Positions 1 to 13,701 of a stretch of DNA of 64,000 bases are shown one piece after another; the first letter of the stretch is position 1; each line of letters opens with the position of its first letter. The notes beneath the pieces were generated by a model. That model saw only the letters and a list, made by a program, of their open reading frames with translations, ran no database searches and had not been told where the DNA came from. A program made the translations under genes and the position numbers. This DNA comes from Colwellia sp. MB02u-6 (GTDB lineage Bacteria; Pseudomonadota; Gammaproteobacteria; Enterobacterales; Alteromonadaceae): assembly GCF_014077095.1 (NCBI RefSeq), contig NZ_JACGVG010000035.1, positions 1-64,000 of the forward strand, read 5' to 3'.

Positions 1-54
1 AGCGCCGATGGTAGTGTGGGAGTTCCCATGTGAGAGTAGGACATTGCTAGGCTT
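1..54 (+). rRNA. rrf: 5S ribosomal RNA, 3' end (partial)
   Basis: The first bases carry the conserved 3' part of bacterial 5S rRNA: the GCGCCGATGGTAGTGTGGG stretch, the TGAGAGTAGG loop region and the closing TTGCTAGGC that pairs with the missing 5' end. The gene is cut by the window edge. The exact mature 3' end is uncertain by a few bases. It marks the end of an rRNA operon lying to the left. Confidence 0.93.
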
Positions 55-67
55 CTATTTAGAGAGA

Positions 68-93
68 CCCGTAGCTAACGCTACGGGTTTTTT
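68..93 (+). terminator. rho-independent terminator of the rRNA operon
   Basis: An 8-bp stem CCCGTAGC / GCTACGGG with a 4-base loop is followed by six T. It sits directly behind the 5S gene, as expected for the end of an rRNA operon. Confidence 0.93.
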
Positions 94-264
94 GCTTTCT
101 GGCATTTGATAAGTAAAGCTTGAGATTTGAGCATTAGCTTGCTGCAATATCAATAGTTACAAAGAGTTTACTCGTTTAAACTTCATTATATATCACGGCA
201 CTAATACATATTTACATTTTTGAGATCTGTAGTTAAGGCTACTTTTTTGAGTCGTAAATTTTCA

Positions 265-298
265 GGGTAATAGCAATTTAATTAAATTGTTATTACCC
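265..298. repeat. long AT-rich inverted repeat between rRNA operon and cysJ
   Basis: Arms of 15 bases starting GGGTAATAGC pair with the mirrored arm ending TATTACCC with one mismatch (a G-T wobble in RNA) around a central TTAA-type core. There is no T tract, so it is not a standard terminator. The rest of 94-561 shows no gene; the cysJ promoter must lie in it, but I see no clear CysB box. Confidence 0.5.
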
Positions 299-561
299 CA
301 GTTTTAGTCAATAGTTAATGCCATTGCAAGTTAGCGGTCTTTCTCTAGATTGATCTTGTTCTGTTGTTTGAATTAAAAAACAAGCTCATAGTCACTAATT
401 TCTTAACATATAGTTAGCGTGAGTAGCGACTATTATGTCTTATGTTATAAGTTCATCTCTCCATATTCTATTTTTGCATAAAAAAGCCATTTATATTCTT
501 TTTATTTCATCATAAATCAGTTTATTATGACGTCATTAATTAGTCATAGGTGTATTGCCAG

Positions 562-2373
562 ATGTCGCCAGAACCACAAAAATTAAACCAAACAATGCTA
601 GATACCAACCAGTTGGCATCTTTTCAGCAAAGTATCAACAATCTTTCTCCACTACAATTAGCCTGGGCTAGTGGCTATTTGGCTGCTAAAGCAGAAAATG
701 TTACTAATGTTACAGCTCCTGCGGTCATCGCAAGTGCTGCTCCAACAACTTTAACTATTTTGTATGGCTCGCAAACGGGCAATGCCAAAGGTGTTGCTAA
801 AAGTTTAGCAGCCCAAGCCAGTGCTGAAGGTTTGAATGTTGAATTGAAAAGTATGGGAGAGATTAAGCCTAAGGCGATTAAAAATATCACTCACCTACTG
901 ATAGTTGCGAGTACCAATGGTGAAGGTGAAGCACCAGACGATGCTATTGCATTACATGAATTTTTGTCTTCGAAGAAAGCGCCTAGACTTGATCATTTGC
1001 ATTATAGTGTTTTGGCACTGGGTGATACCAGTTATGAGCTTTTCTGCCAAACAGGTAAAGATTTCGATCTGAATTTAGAAAAATTAGGTGCAAAAAGAAT
1101 TGCACCTCGCCTTGATTGTGATGTTGATTATGATGAGGCAGCTAATACTTGGTCAACGACTGTTATTACTCAGGTTAAAGCGCTACTTATTAACGAGACT
1201 AGCGATAGCAATGTAGTTGCATTAGCCAGCGTAAACAGCACAGAAGAACTTTATACCAAGCAAAAACCATATACTGCTGAACTATTGCTTAGCCAGAAAA
1301 TTACGGGTCGTGATTCAGCTAAAGATGTACGACACGTTGAAATAGATTTAGGCGATTCAGGACTAACTTATCAAGCCGGTGATGCTTTAGGTGTTTGGTT
1401 TGATAACTCTGTTGCATTAGTCGATGAGCTTATTACGGAGCTAGGGTTTGATGATCAAGAGAAAGTCTTTGCCGGTGATGAAAGCATAGCACTTAGTGAA
1501 GCATTAAAGACTAAGTTTGAAATAACTCAAACTTCAATTCAGTTTGTTAATTTTTGGGCTGAAAAATCACAAGCGATTAATTTACTTGATATTTTAGATG
1601 ATAAGAGTGCTATGCGAGAGTATGCCGCTAATCATCAAGTCGTTGATGTGGTTAAATCTGCGCCATTACCGAATGAAGTTAAGTTGAATGCTCAAGAGTT
1701 TATAGATGCGTTGCGAAAAATAACGCCAAGACTTTATTCCATCGCATCCTCTCAAAGCGAAGCGGAAGAAGAAGTCCACTTAACCGTTGGGCTTGTTCAG
1801 TATCAGACTAATGATGCAAATCGTCAGGGTGGTGCATCTGGATTTTTAGCCAATGGTATTGAAGAAGGTGGTCAAGTTAAGGTGTTTGTTGAGCACAATG
1901 ACAACTTTCGTTTGCCAGTGAATAATGACACACCCGTGATTATGATTGGCCCAGGTACAGGTGTTGCGCCATTTAGGGCCTTTATGCAAGAGCGTGAAGC
2001 TACTGAAGCCACAGGTGATAATTGGTTGTTTTTTGGTGACCAAACGTTTACTCAAGACTTTCTTTATCAAGTTGAATGGCAAGGCTATCTTAAGTCAGGC
2101 TTGTTAACCAAAATAGATTTAGCCTTTTCTCGTGATCAAGCGGAAAAAATTTATGTTCAAGATAGATTATTAGAAAGTGCTGATGAAGTTTTTTCATGGT
2201 TAGAGCGAGGTGCACATATTTACGTTTGTGGTGATATGAGCCGAATGGCAAAAGATGTTGAGGCGGCTTTATTAACTATTATCGCTACTAAAGGCCAACT
2301 ATCAGCAGAACAGGCAAATGATTATTTAAAAGATTTACGTAACGCTAAGCGTTACCAGAAGGATGTATACTAA
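562..2373 (+). CDS. cysJ: sulfite reductase (NADPH) flavoprotein alpha subunit
   Basis: CysJ passes electrons from NADPH through FAD and FMN to the CysI hemoprotein for six-electron reduction of sulfite to sulfide in the cytoplasm. An N-terminal flavodoxin domain is visible ([11 protein letters not shown], about residues 65-200), then the FAD domain (RLYSIASSQ) and the NADPH domain ([16 protein letters not shown]), ending in the typical KRYQKDVY. About 603 residues is normal for the family. I take ATG at 562: the GTG twelve bases upstream has no room for a ribosome site, whereas TAGGTG at 547-552 is well placed for 562. The stop overlaps the cysI start by one base, so the two are probably translationally coupled. 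Confidence 0.96.
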   Translation: MSPEPQKLNQTMLDTNQLASFQQSINNLSPLQLAWASGYLAAKAENVTNVTAPAVIASAAPTTLTILYGSQTGNAKGVAKSLAAQASAEGLNVELKSMGEIKPKAIKNITHLLIVASTNGEGEAPDDAIALHEFLSSKKAPRLDHLHYSVLALGDTSYELFCQTGKDFDLNLEKLGAKRIAPRLDCDVDYDEAANTWSTTVITQVKALLINETSDSNVVALASVNSTEELYTKQKPYTAELLLSQKITGRDSAKDVRHVEIDLGDSGLTYQAGDALGVWFDNSVALVDELITELGFDDQEKVFAGDESIALSEALKTKFEITQTSIQFVNFWAEKSQAINLLDILDDKSAMREYAANHQVVDVVKSAPLPNEVKLNAQEFIDALRKITPRLYSIASSQSEAEEEVHLTVGLVQYQTNDANRQGGASGFLANGIEEGGQVKVFVEHNDNFRLPVNNDTPVIMIGPGTGVAPFRAFMQEREATEATGDNWLFFGDQTFTQDFLYQVEWQGYLKSGLLTKIDLAFSRDQAEKIYVQDRLLESADEVFSWLERGAHIYVCGDMSRMAKDVEAALLTIIATKGQLSAEQANDYLKDLRNAKRYQKDVY

Positions 2374-4115
2374 TGACTGATTTGACAAAAAAAGATCAAG
2401 CAAATGGCCCTTTAATTGTTGAAGGTAAACATGCCGATAATGAAAGGTTAAAAGCGGAAAGTAATTACTTACGTGGCACCATTGTCGATGATTTAAAAGA
2501 TCATGTTACGGGTGGTTTTACCGCTGATAACTTTCAGTTGATCAGAACACACGGTATGTATCAGCAAGATGATCGTGATATTCGTAATGAGCGTACTAAG
2601 CAAAAACTTGAACCACTACACAATGTAATGCTGCGTGCTCGTATGCCTGGTGGAATTATTACGCCAACACAATGGTTAGGCATTGATCAATTTGCTCGTG
2701 AAAAAACTAGTTACGGCAGTATTCGTATCACTACCCGTCAAACCTTTCAGTTTCATGGCGTGTTAAAGCCAAATATTAAGTTAATGCACCAAACACTGAA
2801 CCATTATGGTATCGACTCTATTGCTACGGCAGGTGATGTAAACCGTAATGTGCTTTGTACGACGAATCCAGTTGAGTCAGAGCTACATCAAGAAGCGTAT
2901 GAATGGGCTAAAAAAATTAGTGAACATTTATTACCTAAAACACGCGCCTATGCGGAAATTTGGTTAGATGGTGAGAAAATTGAAGGTGGTACAGAAACCG
3001 GTGAAGTAGAACCGATTTTAGGCCCAAACTATTTACCACGTAAATTTAAAACTACGGTAGTTATTCCACCACATAACGATGTTGACGTTCATGCTAATGA
3101 TCTAAACTTTATTGCTATCGCTAAAAACGGCAAATTGATTGGCTTTAATGTGTTGGTCGGTGGTGGTTTAGCAATGACCCATGGCGATAAATCTACTTAC
3201 CCACGCAAGGCTGATGATTTTGGTTATGTGGCGTTAGCTAAAACCTTAGATGTTGCTAGCGCAGTAGTTACTACTCAACGAGATTGGGGTAACCGTGTTA
3301 ATCGTAAGAATGCGAAAACAAAATACACCTTAGATCGTGTGGGTGTCGAGGTCTTTAAAGCTGAAGTCGAGCAACGTGCCGGTATTACTTTTGCAGAAAG
3401 TCGTCCTTATGAATTCACCAGTCGAGGCGATCGTATTGGTTGGACTGAGGGCTTTGATGGTAAGCATCATTTAGCATTATTTATAGAGAATGGACGTCTA
3501 CTTGATAAGCCCAATTTGCCATTGAAAACGGGTGTAGCTGAAATTGCGAAAATCCACAAAGGTGATTTTCGTATGACTGCCAACCAAAATTTAATTGTTG
3601 CTGGTGTGGCAAGTGAAGATAAAGCTGAGATTGAACGCTTAGCACGTGCACATGGCTTAATGGCTGATAGTGTTTCTGTACAGCGTAAAAGTTCAATGGC
3701 CTGCGTGTCTTTTCCTACTTGCCCATTAGCAATGGCTGAAGCGGAAAGATATTTACCTGGTTTAGTCACTGATGTCGAAGCTATATTAGCGAAGCACAAT
3801 GTCGCTGACGAAAGTATTATTTTACGAGTAACCGGTTGCCCCAACGGTTGTGGACGTGCCATGTTGGCCGAAATAGGGTTAGTCGGTAAAGGTCCTGGTA
3901 AATACAATATGCATTTAGGTGGTAATGTTGCCGGTACGCGCATACCTAAAATGTATAAAGAAAACCTTAGTGAAGAAGATATTTTACAAGAGATTGACAG
4001 TCTAGTGGCACGTTGGGTGGCCGAGCGCAACTCAGCCGAGGCATTTGGTGATTTTGTGATTCGAGCCAGTATTGTTGATGAAGTTAAAATTAGCAAGTGG
4101 GATTTTCATGACTAA
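2373..4115 (+). CDS. cysI: sulfite reductase (NADPH) hemoprotein beta subunit
   Basis: CysI holds siroheme and a 4Fe-4S cluster and reduces sulfite to sulfide with electrons from CysJ. The cluster-binding cysteines are present in the two expected places, [19 protein letters not shown] and TGCPNGCGR, and the siroheme-contacting arginine-rich segment [10 protein letters not shown] is intact. 580 residues is close to the E. coli length (570). It starts inside the cysJ stop (TAATG overlap) and its end overlaps the cysH start by 8 bases, so cysJIH reads as one compact operon. Confidence 0.97.
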   Translation: MTDLTKKDQANGPLIVEGKHADNERLKAESNYLRGTIVDDLKDHVTGGFTADNFQLIRTHGMYQQDDRDIRNERTKQKLEPLHNVMLRARMPGGIITPTQWLGIDQFAREKTSYGSIRITTRQTFQFHGVLKPNIKLMHQTLNHYGIDSIATAGDVNRNVLCTTNPVESELHQEAYEWAKKISEHLLPKTRAYAEIWLDGEKIEGGTETGEVEPILGPNYLPRKFKTTVVIPPHNDVDVHANDLNFIAIAKNGKLIGFNVLVGGGLAMTHGDKSTYPRKADDFGYVALAKTLDVASAVVTTQRDWGNRVNRKNAKTKYTLDRVGVEVFKAEVEQRAGITFAESRPYEFTSRGDRIGWTEGFDGKHHLALFIENGRLLDKPNLPLKTGVAEIAKIHKGDFRMTANQNLIVAGVASEDKAEIERLARAHGLMADSVSVQRKSSMACVSFPTCPLAMAEAERYLPGLVTDVEAILAKHNVADESIILRVTGCPNGCGRAMLAEIGLVGKGPGKYNMHLGGNVAGTRIPKMYKENLSEEDILQEIDSLVARWVAERNSAEAFGDFVIRASIVDEVKISKWDFHD

Positions 4116-4869
4116 GGCTATTACAGCGAGTACAGCTCAGGTGATCAGTAATAAATTTCCAGCGTCGTCAGCAGAATCTTGGTTAAAGCAGTGGAACGAA
4201 TTATTAGAAAAACAGTCGGCAAGCCAACGCGTAGAGTGGGCAATGGAAAATTTACCTGCGCAATTTGTTTTATCGTCTAGTTTCGGTATTCAATCTGCGG
4301 TCATGCTACATATGCTGACCAAAATTGAACCTAATATACCGGTATTAATAACAGATACGGGGCATTTGTTTCCTGAAACCTATCAGTTTATTGAGCAACT
4401 AACAAAGCGCTTAAAGTTAAACTTACAAGTGTTTAGTGCGAAAGAAAGTGCTGCATGGCAACAAGCTAAGTTTGGGCAAGAGTGGGATGCAGATGAAGAC
4501 TCGTTAAAAGCTTATAATCGCCGTAACAAAGTTGAGCCATTAGAGCGTGGCTTAAATGAACTGCAAGCGGGTACTTGGTTTTCTGGTGTTCGTCGCCAGC
4601 AATCTAGCCACCGTGAAGGTTTGTCGGTAGTCAGTATTTTACGAGGGCGCTTTAAAGTACACCCGATTATCGATTGGACCAATAAAGATGTGCATGAATA
4701 CCTAACGGCAAATAATTTACCTTATCACCCGCTGTGGGAAGAAGGTTATGTTTCAGTGGGTGACGTACATAGTACGCGACCATTAACTGCTGGTATGGAT
4801 GAGAGCGATACACGTTTCTCTGGTATGCAAAGAGAATGTGGTTTACACACTGACGGTGATGGCATTTAA
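4108..4869 (+). CDS. cysH: phosphoadenosine phosphosulfate (PAPS) reductase
   Basis: CysH reduces PAPS to sulfite and adenosine 3',5'-bisphosphate, using thioredoxin. The PP-loop-like fold shows in [15 protein letters not shown] and [12 protein letters not shown], and the arginine motif in [10 protein letters not shown]. The C-terminal ECGLHTDG carries the single catalytic cysteine of PAPS reductases. The paired cysteines of the 4Fe-4S APS reductases are absent, so PAPS is the likely substrate. I choose ATG 4108 (253 residues), as a start further upstream would lie deeper inside cysI. A terminator follows directly. Confidence 0.95.
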   Translation: MTKAITASTAQVISNKFPASSAESWLKQWNELLEKQSASQRVEWAMENLPAQFVLSSSFGIQSAVMLHMLTKIEPNIPVLITDTGHLFPETYQFIEQLTKRLKLNLQVFSAKESAAWQQAKFGQEWDADEDSLKAYNRRNKVEPLERGLNELQAGTWFSGVRRQQSSHREGLSVVSILRGRFKVHPIIDWTNKDVHEYLTANNLPYHPLWEEGYVSVGDVHSTRPLTAGMDESDTRFSGMQRECGLHTDGDGI

Positions 4870-4880
4870 GATCATTACTT

Positions 4881-4909
4881 AAAAAGAATGCGCGAGCCGC
4901 ATTCTTTTT
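4881..4909. terminator. bidirectional terminator between cysH and the convergent gene
   Basis: A 12-base arm AAAAAGAATGCG pairs with CGCATTCTTTTT around a 5-base loop, with T on one side and A on the other. It can therefore serve cysH and the convergent gene that ends at 4920. Confidence 0.9.
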
Positions 4910-4919
4910 ATTGTCTAAC

Positions 4920-5840
4920 TTATTCACCTAACCAATCTATACCAAAATTTTCTGCCAATTGTGTTTTAATTAGAGTTAAATAGTGTTCGTTTTCATCATC
5001 AGTAACTAAGTGGGCGAGTTCAGTGCCAATGGGAGTGAACTTATAAAAAGTGAGTATGCAATCAGACTTTTTTGCGACAAAGCTCAGTTGTTTACCATGA
5101 TAATTAAATTGAATTTTTTCTCCCTTGGTAAAGGAGTGGCTTTCTGTTTCCTGTTCAAACATTAAGTGGTTATCAGCTAAGGTTAAGATGTCAGCGTAGC
5201 TTAATCCCACTTGGTTAAGATCGAGTCGTTGTTGTCGCTGCTTATTAAAAAAGTTGAATAATTTGGGAATTTGATAAGCGCCGCTGATGACACGAATATT
5301 TTTTTTACGTGCATCAGTCATCGCGACACTGCAAGCTTTTGCCAAGAGTTTTGCTTCAGTAATACTCATGGTTCTAAATGCTTGTAAGGTTTTTAGTGAA
5401 AAAGAGCCAGGTTGAGATACTTCACCGGCTAAAATTTTAGCCCATAAATCCTGCATACTTTTATTACTAATACTTTCAGCAAGTGTTAAAAAAGAGCTAA
5501 ACCAGTCTTGATCTGCTCTGTCGGTGATTGTCTCATCAGAGCAATACTGAACAGCTCGTACAATTATAGCTTCCATATTTTGTTGTTTTCTTAGCTGGTC
5601 GAGTTTCTTTCGTCGGTTGGCTCTTTCTTCCAAAGGGGCTTGTTTAGTTTCTGGCAAAAATGCAGCGCTAAGTGAAAACTTTTTTGCCAATACTAATAAT
5701 TGTTTTTGTGAGGAAGCGTTGACGTTTGCATGAGCATTATCTTTAGGTGTGACGGTTTGTTCATCATGTTCGAGGATAGCAGGTTGACTTAGTTCTACAG
5801 GATGCTTAATTATTTTATTTTGATCAATCGAATTCGACAT
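4920..5840 (-). CDS. TIGR03899-like conserved gammaproteobacterial protein
   Basis: Function unknown. The 306-residue protein has no signal peptide or membrane segment. Its N-terminal 60 residues look unstructured (N, Q, T, K rich), followed by a basic helix (RANRRKKLDQLRKQQN). The middle has WFSSFLTLAESISNKSMQDLWAKILAGE followed by PGSFSLKTL, written here in two parts; I associate this with the TIGR03899 and DUF2806 group. Those families are uncharacterised, and the assignment is from memory of the motif. It converges on cysH and is transcribed alone. Confidence 0.7.
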   Translation of the reverse strand: MSNSIDQNKIIKHPVELSQPAILEHDEQTVTPKDNAHANVNASSQKQLLVLAKKFSLSAAFLPETKQAPLEERANRRKKLDQLRKQQNMEAIIVRAVQYCSDETITDRADQDWFSSFLTLAESISNKSMQDLWAKILAGEVSQPGSFSLKTLQAFRTMSITEAKLLAKACSVAMTDARKKNIRVISGAYQIPKLFNFFNKQRQQRLDLNQVGLSYADILTLADNHLMFEQETESHSFTKGEKIQFNYHGKQLSFVAKKSDCILTFYKFTPIGTELAHLVTDDENEHYLTLIKTQLAENFGIDWLGE

Positions 5841-6213
5841 CAGTTGTATCCCTTAAAACTATCAAATATTGAAAGAAATGCTGAAAATACCAACATGATA
5901 TCGCTAGAAAATTATTATAGCTATAGCGTAAATATAAATTTTACTCATGCCCTTATATTATTAACTTTTTTTTAGCAAAGAGTAAAATGTTAACTTGAAT
6001 TTATTAGTGTTTAAGTTTACGTCAGTATTTTTTTTTGTACATGCAAATTATTTATGACTAACAATACTTGAAAATGATATTATTAATAAAACGAAATGTT
6101 GAATAATTTCATTCTGACTTTTATTATGTATTTATTATATGAAGACAATTTTTAACGAAATTAATATTCAAAAAACTCTACTAGTATTTTCTTTCTAGTG
6201 CTTTGAGGTTAAT
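5841..6213. other. divergent intergenic region, very AT rich
   Basis: A 373-base gap between two divergent genes. It must hold the promoters of both. I see long A and T runs but no operator, RNA gene or short coding region that I can support. Confidence 0.4.
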
Positions 6214-8439
6214 ATGCAAGTTTTTGACAATACTAATGATGATTTTTTGTTTATCGACGATAGTGATGAAGATGAAATATTTGATTCAGCTATAAGGGAT
6301 ACTTGGAAAGTCTTAATTGTTGATGATGACCCTGAAATTCATTCAGTAACCAAGCTGGCCTTATCTGACTTGGTGGTTTTAGATCGAAATCTCGAGTACC
6401 TGCATGCTTATTCAGGTCACGATGCTTGCAAACTTATTGAAGAGCATGAAGATATCGTTTTAGTTTTGCTCGATGTGGTAATGGAAAGTGACGACGCTGG
6501 TCTTGTTGTCGTCAAGCATATACGCGAAGTATTAAAACGTGATGACATTCGTATTGTGTTACGCACCGGCCAACCGGGCTATGCACCAGAAGAAAGTGTT
6601 ATTAAAGATTACGATATAAATGACTACAAAACAAAAACTGAATTAACTCGTCGTAAATTAGTGACAACAGTTTATGCTGCTGTTCGCTCATATCAGCAAA
6701 TTGACTCTGTAACTCAGTACAGAAAGGGTTTAGAAAAAATCATTGGCGCTGCTGCCAACTTGTTAGAGCTGTGTACTATTCATGATTATGCTAGTAGCGT
6801 GTTAGCTGAACTTATAACGCTAGTGGATACTAGTAATACTGTTTTCTGTGCTCGAGGACAAGGAGTTGTAGAAGGTGCTGATGATTTAAGTTTGTATGTT
6901 ATTGGCCAAACTGGCTTAGTTGAAGCGAAAGTAAATCAAAAATTAACTGCCTTGGAAAATCAAGATACTGTTAGTCAAATTAATAGTTGTTTTCAACAAA
7001 AACAGCACTTTTTTGCTGCCGACGCTACCTCATTCTATTTCGCCAGTGGTGGTTTTAGAGCCGTAATTCATTTAGAGCTTACTCAAGCCTTAACGAGTAT
7101 TGAAATACAGCATATAGAAGTTTTTCTCACCAATATTGCCACGGGTTATGAAAATGTTCATCTATTTCAAAAACTGCGTAATGCGGCTTACAAAGATTGG
7201 TTAACGCAGCTGCCCAATAGATTAGACTTTGTCAATTTATTGGATGACTTTTGTCAAAGTGTTGATGACAAGTTAGTCACTGCACTGGTTGATCTTAATC
7301 ATTTTAGTGATATCAATGATGGCTTAGGTCAAGATATTGGTAACCAGCTTTTAATGGCAGTATCTACACGTATTCAAGCATTAAGCACAAATAATCATGT
7401 GGCAAGAATTGGTGCTGATGTATTTGGTATTATTGGTGCAAAGAAATGGGTTAATCCTGAAATATTAACCGCGCTGTTTAATGAGCCCTTTATTGTTGGT
7501 GACCAAAATCTCCTTATTAGCGCCTGTTTTGGTTTTTGTTCTAAAGGCTCAGCAGGCTCGCGTGGTGTTAAAGTACTGAATCAAATTAATATTGCCCTTA
7601 ATTTGGCCAAAAAATCTTTGCATGAACCCTATGTTTATTATCATAAAAAAATGGAAGATAAAACACTTTGGCGCTTGAGTATGATTAGGCAATTACGTAC
7701 TGATTTTGCTGAACATCGTTTAGAGCTTTGGTATCAACCCCAGCTAAGTTTAATGACGGGCAAAATTATGGGTGCTGAAGCCTTGCTGCGTTGGAAAACA
7801 GCCGAAGGCAAGTTTATTTCACCCACGGTCTTTATCCCATTGGCAGAGTATTCTGGTTTGATCATTGAGATTGGCAACTGGGTTGTCGATCAAGCATGTC
7901 AGCTGTTAAATAGACTGGCAGCGAGCAAATTTCCCGAGGTTAGTATTTCAGTTAATGTGTCAATTCCTCAGTTTAAACGTGATAACTTTGTCGACACGAT
8001 TATTGAGATAACGAAGTCGCATAAAGTTGATCCCAGTAAATTGGAATTAGAAATCACCGAAAATGTGTTAATGGATGAACCACAGGTGATTATCGATGCG
8101 CTAGTGAGATTAAAAGCGCAGGGCATTAGTATTGCACTTGATGATTTTGGCACCGGCTTTTCATCATTAAGCTATTTACAAAAACTACCTTTGGACCGAT
8201 TAAAAGTTGATCGCTCTTTTGTCAGTGCCATTGCAGAACCGGGTGGTGCAATTATAGCCGACACCATTATCAACTTAGGCAAGCAAATGAACTTAAAAGT
8301 CATTGCTGAGGGTATCGAAAACAGCGAGCAAGAATCAGAACTAAGAGCTTTGGGTTGTGATGAAGTACAAGGTTTTTATTATGCTAAGCCAATGCCAGCT
8401 GAAGAGTTCTTCACTTGTTTAGAGAGAATAAATCGATAG
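6214..8439 (+). CDS. response regulator with DUF3369, degenerate GGDEF and EAL domains
   Basis: A cytoplasmic two-component output protein predicted to hydrolyse cyclic-di-GMP. The receiver domain (about residues 30-155) has VDDD, the phospho-acceptor aspartate in LLDVVME and the lysine in DYKTK. A DUF3369 sensory segment (about 175-335) follows. The diguanylate cyclase domain has RIGADVFGII where GGDEF is expected (about residue 398), so synthesis is probably lost. The EAL domain is intact: EALLRW (about 521), ELEITEN, LDDFGTGFSSL and VIAEGIEN. The partner histidine kinase is not in the window. A strong terminator follows. Confidence 0.9.
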   Translation: MQVFDNTNDDFLFIDDSDEDEIFDSAIRDTWKVLIVDDDPEIHSVTKLALSDLVVLDRNLEYLHAYSGHDACKLIEEHEDIVLVLLDVVMESDDAGLVVVKHIREVLKRDDIRIVLRTGQPGYAPEESVIKDYDINDYKTKTELTRRKLVTTVYAAVRSYQQIDSVTQYRKGLEKIIGAAANLLELCTIHDYASSVLAELITLVDTSNTVFCARGQGVVEGADDLSLYVIGQTGLVEAKVNQKLTALENQDTVSQINSCFQQKQHFFAADATSFYFASGGFRAVIHLELTQALTSIEIQHIEVFLTNIATGYENVHLFQKLRNAAYKDWLTQLPNRLDFVNLLDDFCQSVDDKLVTALVDLNHFSDINDGLGQDIGNQLLMAVSTRIQALSTNNHVARIGADVFGIIGAKKWVNPEILTALFNEPFIVGDQNLLISACFGFCSKGSAGSRGVKVLNQINIALNLAKKSLHEPYVYYHKKMEDKTLWRLSMIRQLRTDFAEHRLELWYQPQLSLMTGKIMGAEALLRWKTAEGKFISPTVFIPLAEYSGLIIEIGNWVVDQACQLLNRLAASKFPEVSISVNVSIPQFKRDNFVDTIIEITKSHKVDPSKLELEITENVLMDEPQVIIDALVRLKAQGISIALDDFGTGFSSLSYLQKLPLDRLKVDRSFVSAIAEPGGAIIADTIINLGKQMNLKVIAEGIENSEQESELRALGCDEVQGFYYAKPMPAEEFFTCLERINR

Positions 8440-8466
8440 AGTATATTATTGGCAATACTTGGTTTA

Positions 8467-8496
8467 AAGCACTTGTTTTACAAGTGCTTTTTTTTT
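8467..8496 (+). terminator. rho-independent terminator
   Basis: AAGCACTTG pairs with CAAGTGCTT around TTTTA, followed by a long T run. It closes the response regulator transcription unit. Confidence 0.92.
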
Positions 8497-8605
8497 GTGT
8501 AAATCTCTACAGTTAGCCTTGATATTTAAAGTGCAAACAACGTTAACCATAAAGCCTAGCAAGCTAAGCCTACACCGATATAAAACGCCTAAAAGTATTC
8601 ACTAT

Positions 8606-8695
8606 TCAAATTATTCCAAGTAGCACTGCAATAACCATGGCGGTAATATGATTAAGGGAAAAGTAGGTTTTAGCACTTTCTGGAATGTGTTCTGT
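8606..8695 (-). pseudogene. possible C-terminal remnant of a membrane protein
   Basis: The minus strand reads 29 codons between two stops, with no start codon, ending in a hydrophobic stretch ITAMVIAVLLGII and a stop. It looks like the tail of a membrane protein whose front is missing. The parent family is not recognised and chance cannot be excluded. The remainder of 8497-8830 holds nothing else that I can support. Confidence 0.22.
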
Positions 8696-8830
8696 TTAGG
8701 TTTTGCAAGTTAATTGCTTGTAAAATATAGGATAAATGCAGTAAAGTTATGAGTGCTAGCTTAAGCTTTTTCACTCTAAGCTAGTCATTAAGAACAATAA
8801 CGATAGAGCAAAACTACAGCTGAGGTGTGT

Positions 8831-9115
8831 ATGGATATTAATAAAATAGCGGAGCAAAATTATGACTGGGTTGAACGCATGGGTTGGCACAATAAGACCA
8901 CGTTGGAAGCATTAGCTTTAGTCGCCTCAGAGGTTGGTGAAGCGATAAATGAATGTCGTGGTGAAAAGCCGACTGATAATTTTAAGGAAGAGTTAGCCGA
9001 TATTGTGCTGAGAGTCTTAGATATTGCGCATTGGCAAGGTATAAATATGGAACAAGAGTTGCTAGATAAAATGAAAAAGAATGAGCAACGAGGCACCCGA
9101 GGTCGGATTAAATAA
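8831..9115 (+). CDS. MazG-like nucleotide pyrophosphohydrolase
   Basis: A 94-residue all-alpha NTP-PPase protein of the MazG-like group, which hydrolyses (d)NTPs or related nucleotides to the monophosphate and pyrophosphate. The metal-binding pattern is visible: SEVGEAINECRGE, then EELADIVLRVLDIA, matching the ExxE...ExxD layout. It is a single short domain, unlike the two-domain housekeeping MazG. I prefer ATG 8831 to the GTG at 8825, because TGAGG at 8821-8825 gives correct spacing only to 8831. The natural substrate cannot be read from the sequence. Confidence 0.8.
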   Translation: MDINKIAEQNYDWVERMGWHNKTTLEALALVASEVGEAINECRGEKPTDNFKEELADIVLRVLDIAHWQGINMEQELLDKMKKNEQRGTRGRIK

Positions 9116-9322
9116 AGGCCTAAATAAAATTAATACAGTTAATTAAAACGCTTGTTTAAAAATATTTGCTTTCCCTTTCCTTTCAAGGCAAACTCATTGG
9201 CACTTTATTTCTTTTACTTATTTGTTATACCTTAAGAGTAAGCTAAATATTCACACGCTTGGTAGTAGTCTATGATTACATATTACCAGTCAATCGACCC
9301 ACAAAAAGTCAGGAGAGTAGGC

Positions 9323-12663
<3,341 letters not shown>

Positions 12664-12713
12664 TTTTCATTTTTATCGTTAGCTTTTAGTTAATGCTCTG
12701 AGCTAACCTGATG

Positions 12714-12744
12714 AAAAAAAGCCCAATATTTGTTGGGCTTTTTT
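12714..12744 (+). terminator. terminator of fadBA
   Basis: Seven A, then GCCCAA-TATTTG-TTGGGC, then six T. The A and T flanks also make it usable from the convergent acetyltransferase side. Confidence 0.92.
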
Positions 12745-12837
12745 GTGTTCAGACTTCTCTCAGGTATCTTGTTTTTCAATGTTTTAGTGCCTATTTATGA
12801 TGACTCTAGTATGACTAAATAACACTAACTTACCGAG

Positions 12838-13395
12838 TTACTTTTGGCGCGCTTGATTATTTTCAATACGATAGAGTACGACATCTTCGTCACCTAGCGC
12901 TGAGTTGGTATGACTATAAGTTTTGATATATTTCATCCCCAGCTTTTTCATTACCACAATTGAGCCAAGATTATCTTTTACGGCAATAGCACTAAAGCTT
13001 TTATTTTCTGGTTGTTTAGCCAGTAACTGTTGAAGATGAATCGCTGCTTCACTGGCATAACCTTTACCCCAAGTTGACTGTAAAAAACGCCAGCCTAATT
13101 CAATATCATGCCAAGTGGGCTGGTCGGAGAAGAAGTCCATCGGGCGCACTAAAATCCAGCCAATTTCAGCTTGAGTTGCTATGACGGTAACTTTCCATAA
13201 GCCCCAGCCCTTTTCTACATTTTTATAGGCATTATGGCGTGGGATAAATACCTCACTAATATTTTTGCGAGTGGGCATATTACCACCATTGATATAACGC
13301 ATAACTTCTGGATTTTGATCGAGTTGGAATAAGAACTCGCTGTCTGTTTTATCGATCAGCTGATAGCTAAGTCGAGCTGAATTATCAATATTCAT
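12838..13395 (-). CDS. GNAT family N-acetyltransferase, RimJ/RimL-like
   Basis: A 185-residue acetyltransferase that probably moves an acetyl group from acetyl-CoA to an amine. The acceptor is unknown. The pattern of the RimJ/RimL group is visible: an early LxxxDxDSEFLFQL-like region, ELGWRFLQSTWGKGYASEA as the acetyl-CoA loop, and VKDNLGSIVVMKKLGMKYI near the C-terminus. There is no signal peptide. It converges on fadA and is divergent from the peptidase behind it. Confidence 0.85.
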   Translation of the reverse strand: MNIDNSARLSYQLIDKTDSEFLFQLDQNPEVMRYINGGNMPTRKNISEVFIPRHNAYKNVEKGWGLWKVTVIATQAEIGWILVRPMDFFSDQPTWHDIELGWRFLQSTWGKGYASEAAIHLQQLLAKQPENKSFSAIAVKDNLGSIVVMKKLGMKYIKTYSHTNSALGDEDVVLYRIENNQARQK

Positions 13396-13552
13396 ATTTA
13401 TACCATTTATATAATTTTCAATAGGTTAATAAGAATAATAAGTGATTACATTTTTATTATTCTTTCTTTTAACTAAGGTCATACGCTAGACATCAATTAT
13501 TGACTGCCTTATGATTGCTAGCAACATAATAACAATACGGTTTATTTGGTAA

Positions 13553-13678
13553 ATGATGAATGCAAAAAAAGTAATCTTACATTCTGCTATGCTAATCGCC
13601 TTTTGCGGTCTAACAGCCTGTAGTAAAGATGCACCGATAGCGGCTAACACCGCACCGCCCCTGAAATTGAAAAAGTAG
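13553..13678 (+). pseudogene. detached lipoprotein signal peptide of the prolyl oligopeptidase
   Basis: From tandem ATGs at 13553 and 13556 a 41-codon frame encodes a lysine-led hydrophobic segment ending in a lipobox (GLTACSKD), then runs into TAG at 13676. One extra C in the run at 13658-13661 would join it to the frame of the peptidase that follows, giving PEIEKVASISDGSK directly before the annotated ATG 13702. The natural reading is a lipoprotein precursor of about 731 residues broken by a 1-base deletion in a C run. A sequencing error is the main alternative. Confidence 0.8.
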
Positions 13679-13701
13679 CGAGTATTAGCGATGGAAGTAA
13701 A

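Noticed and set aside
3467-4096. 209-codon minus-strand frame inside cysI
   Set aside because: It lies wholly in the antisense of a well-conserved gene, its composition is not protein-like and there is no ribosome site.
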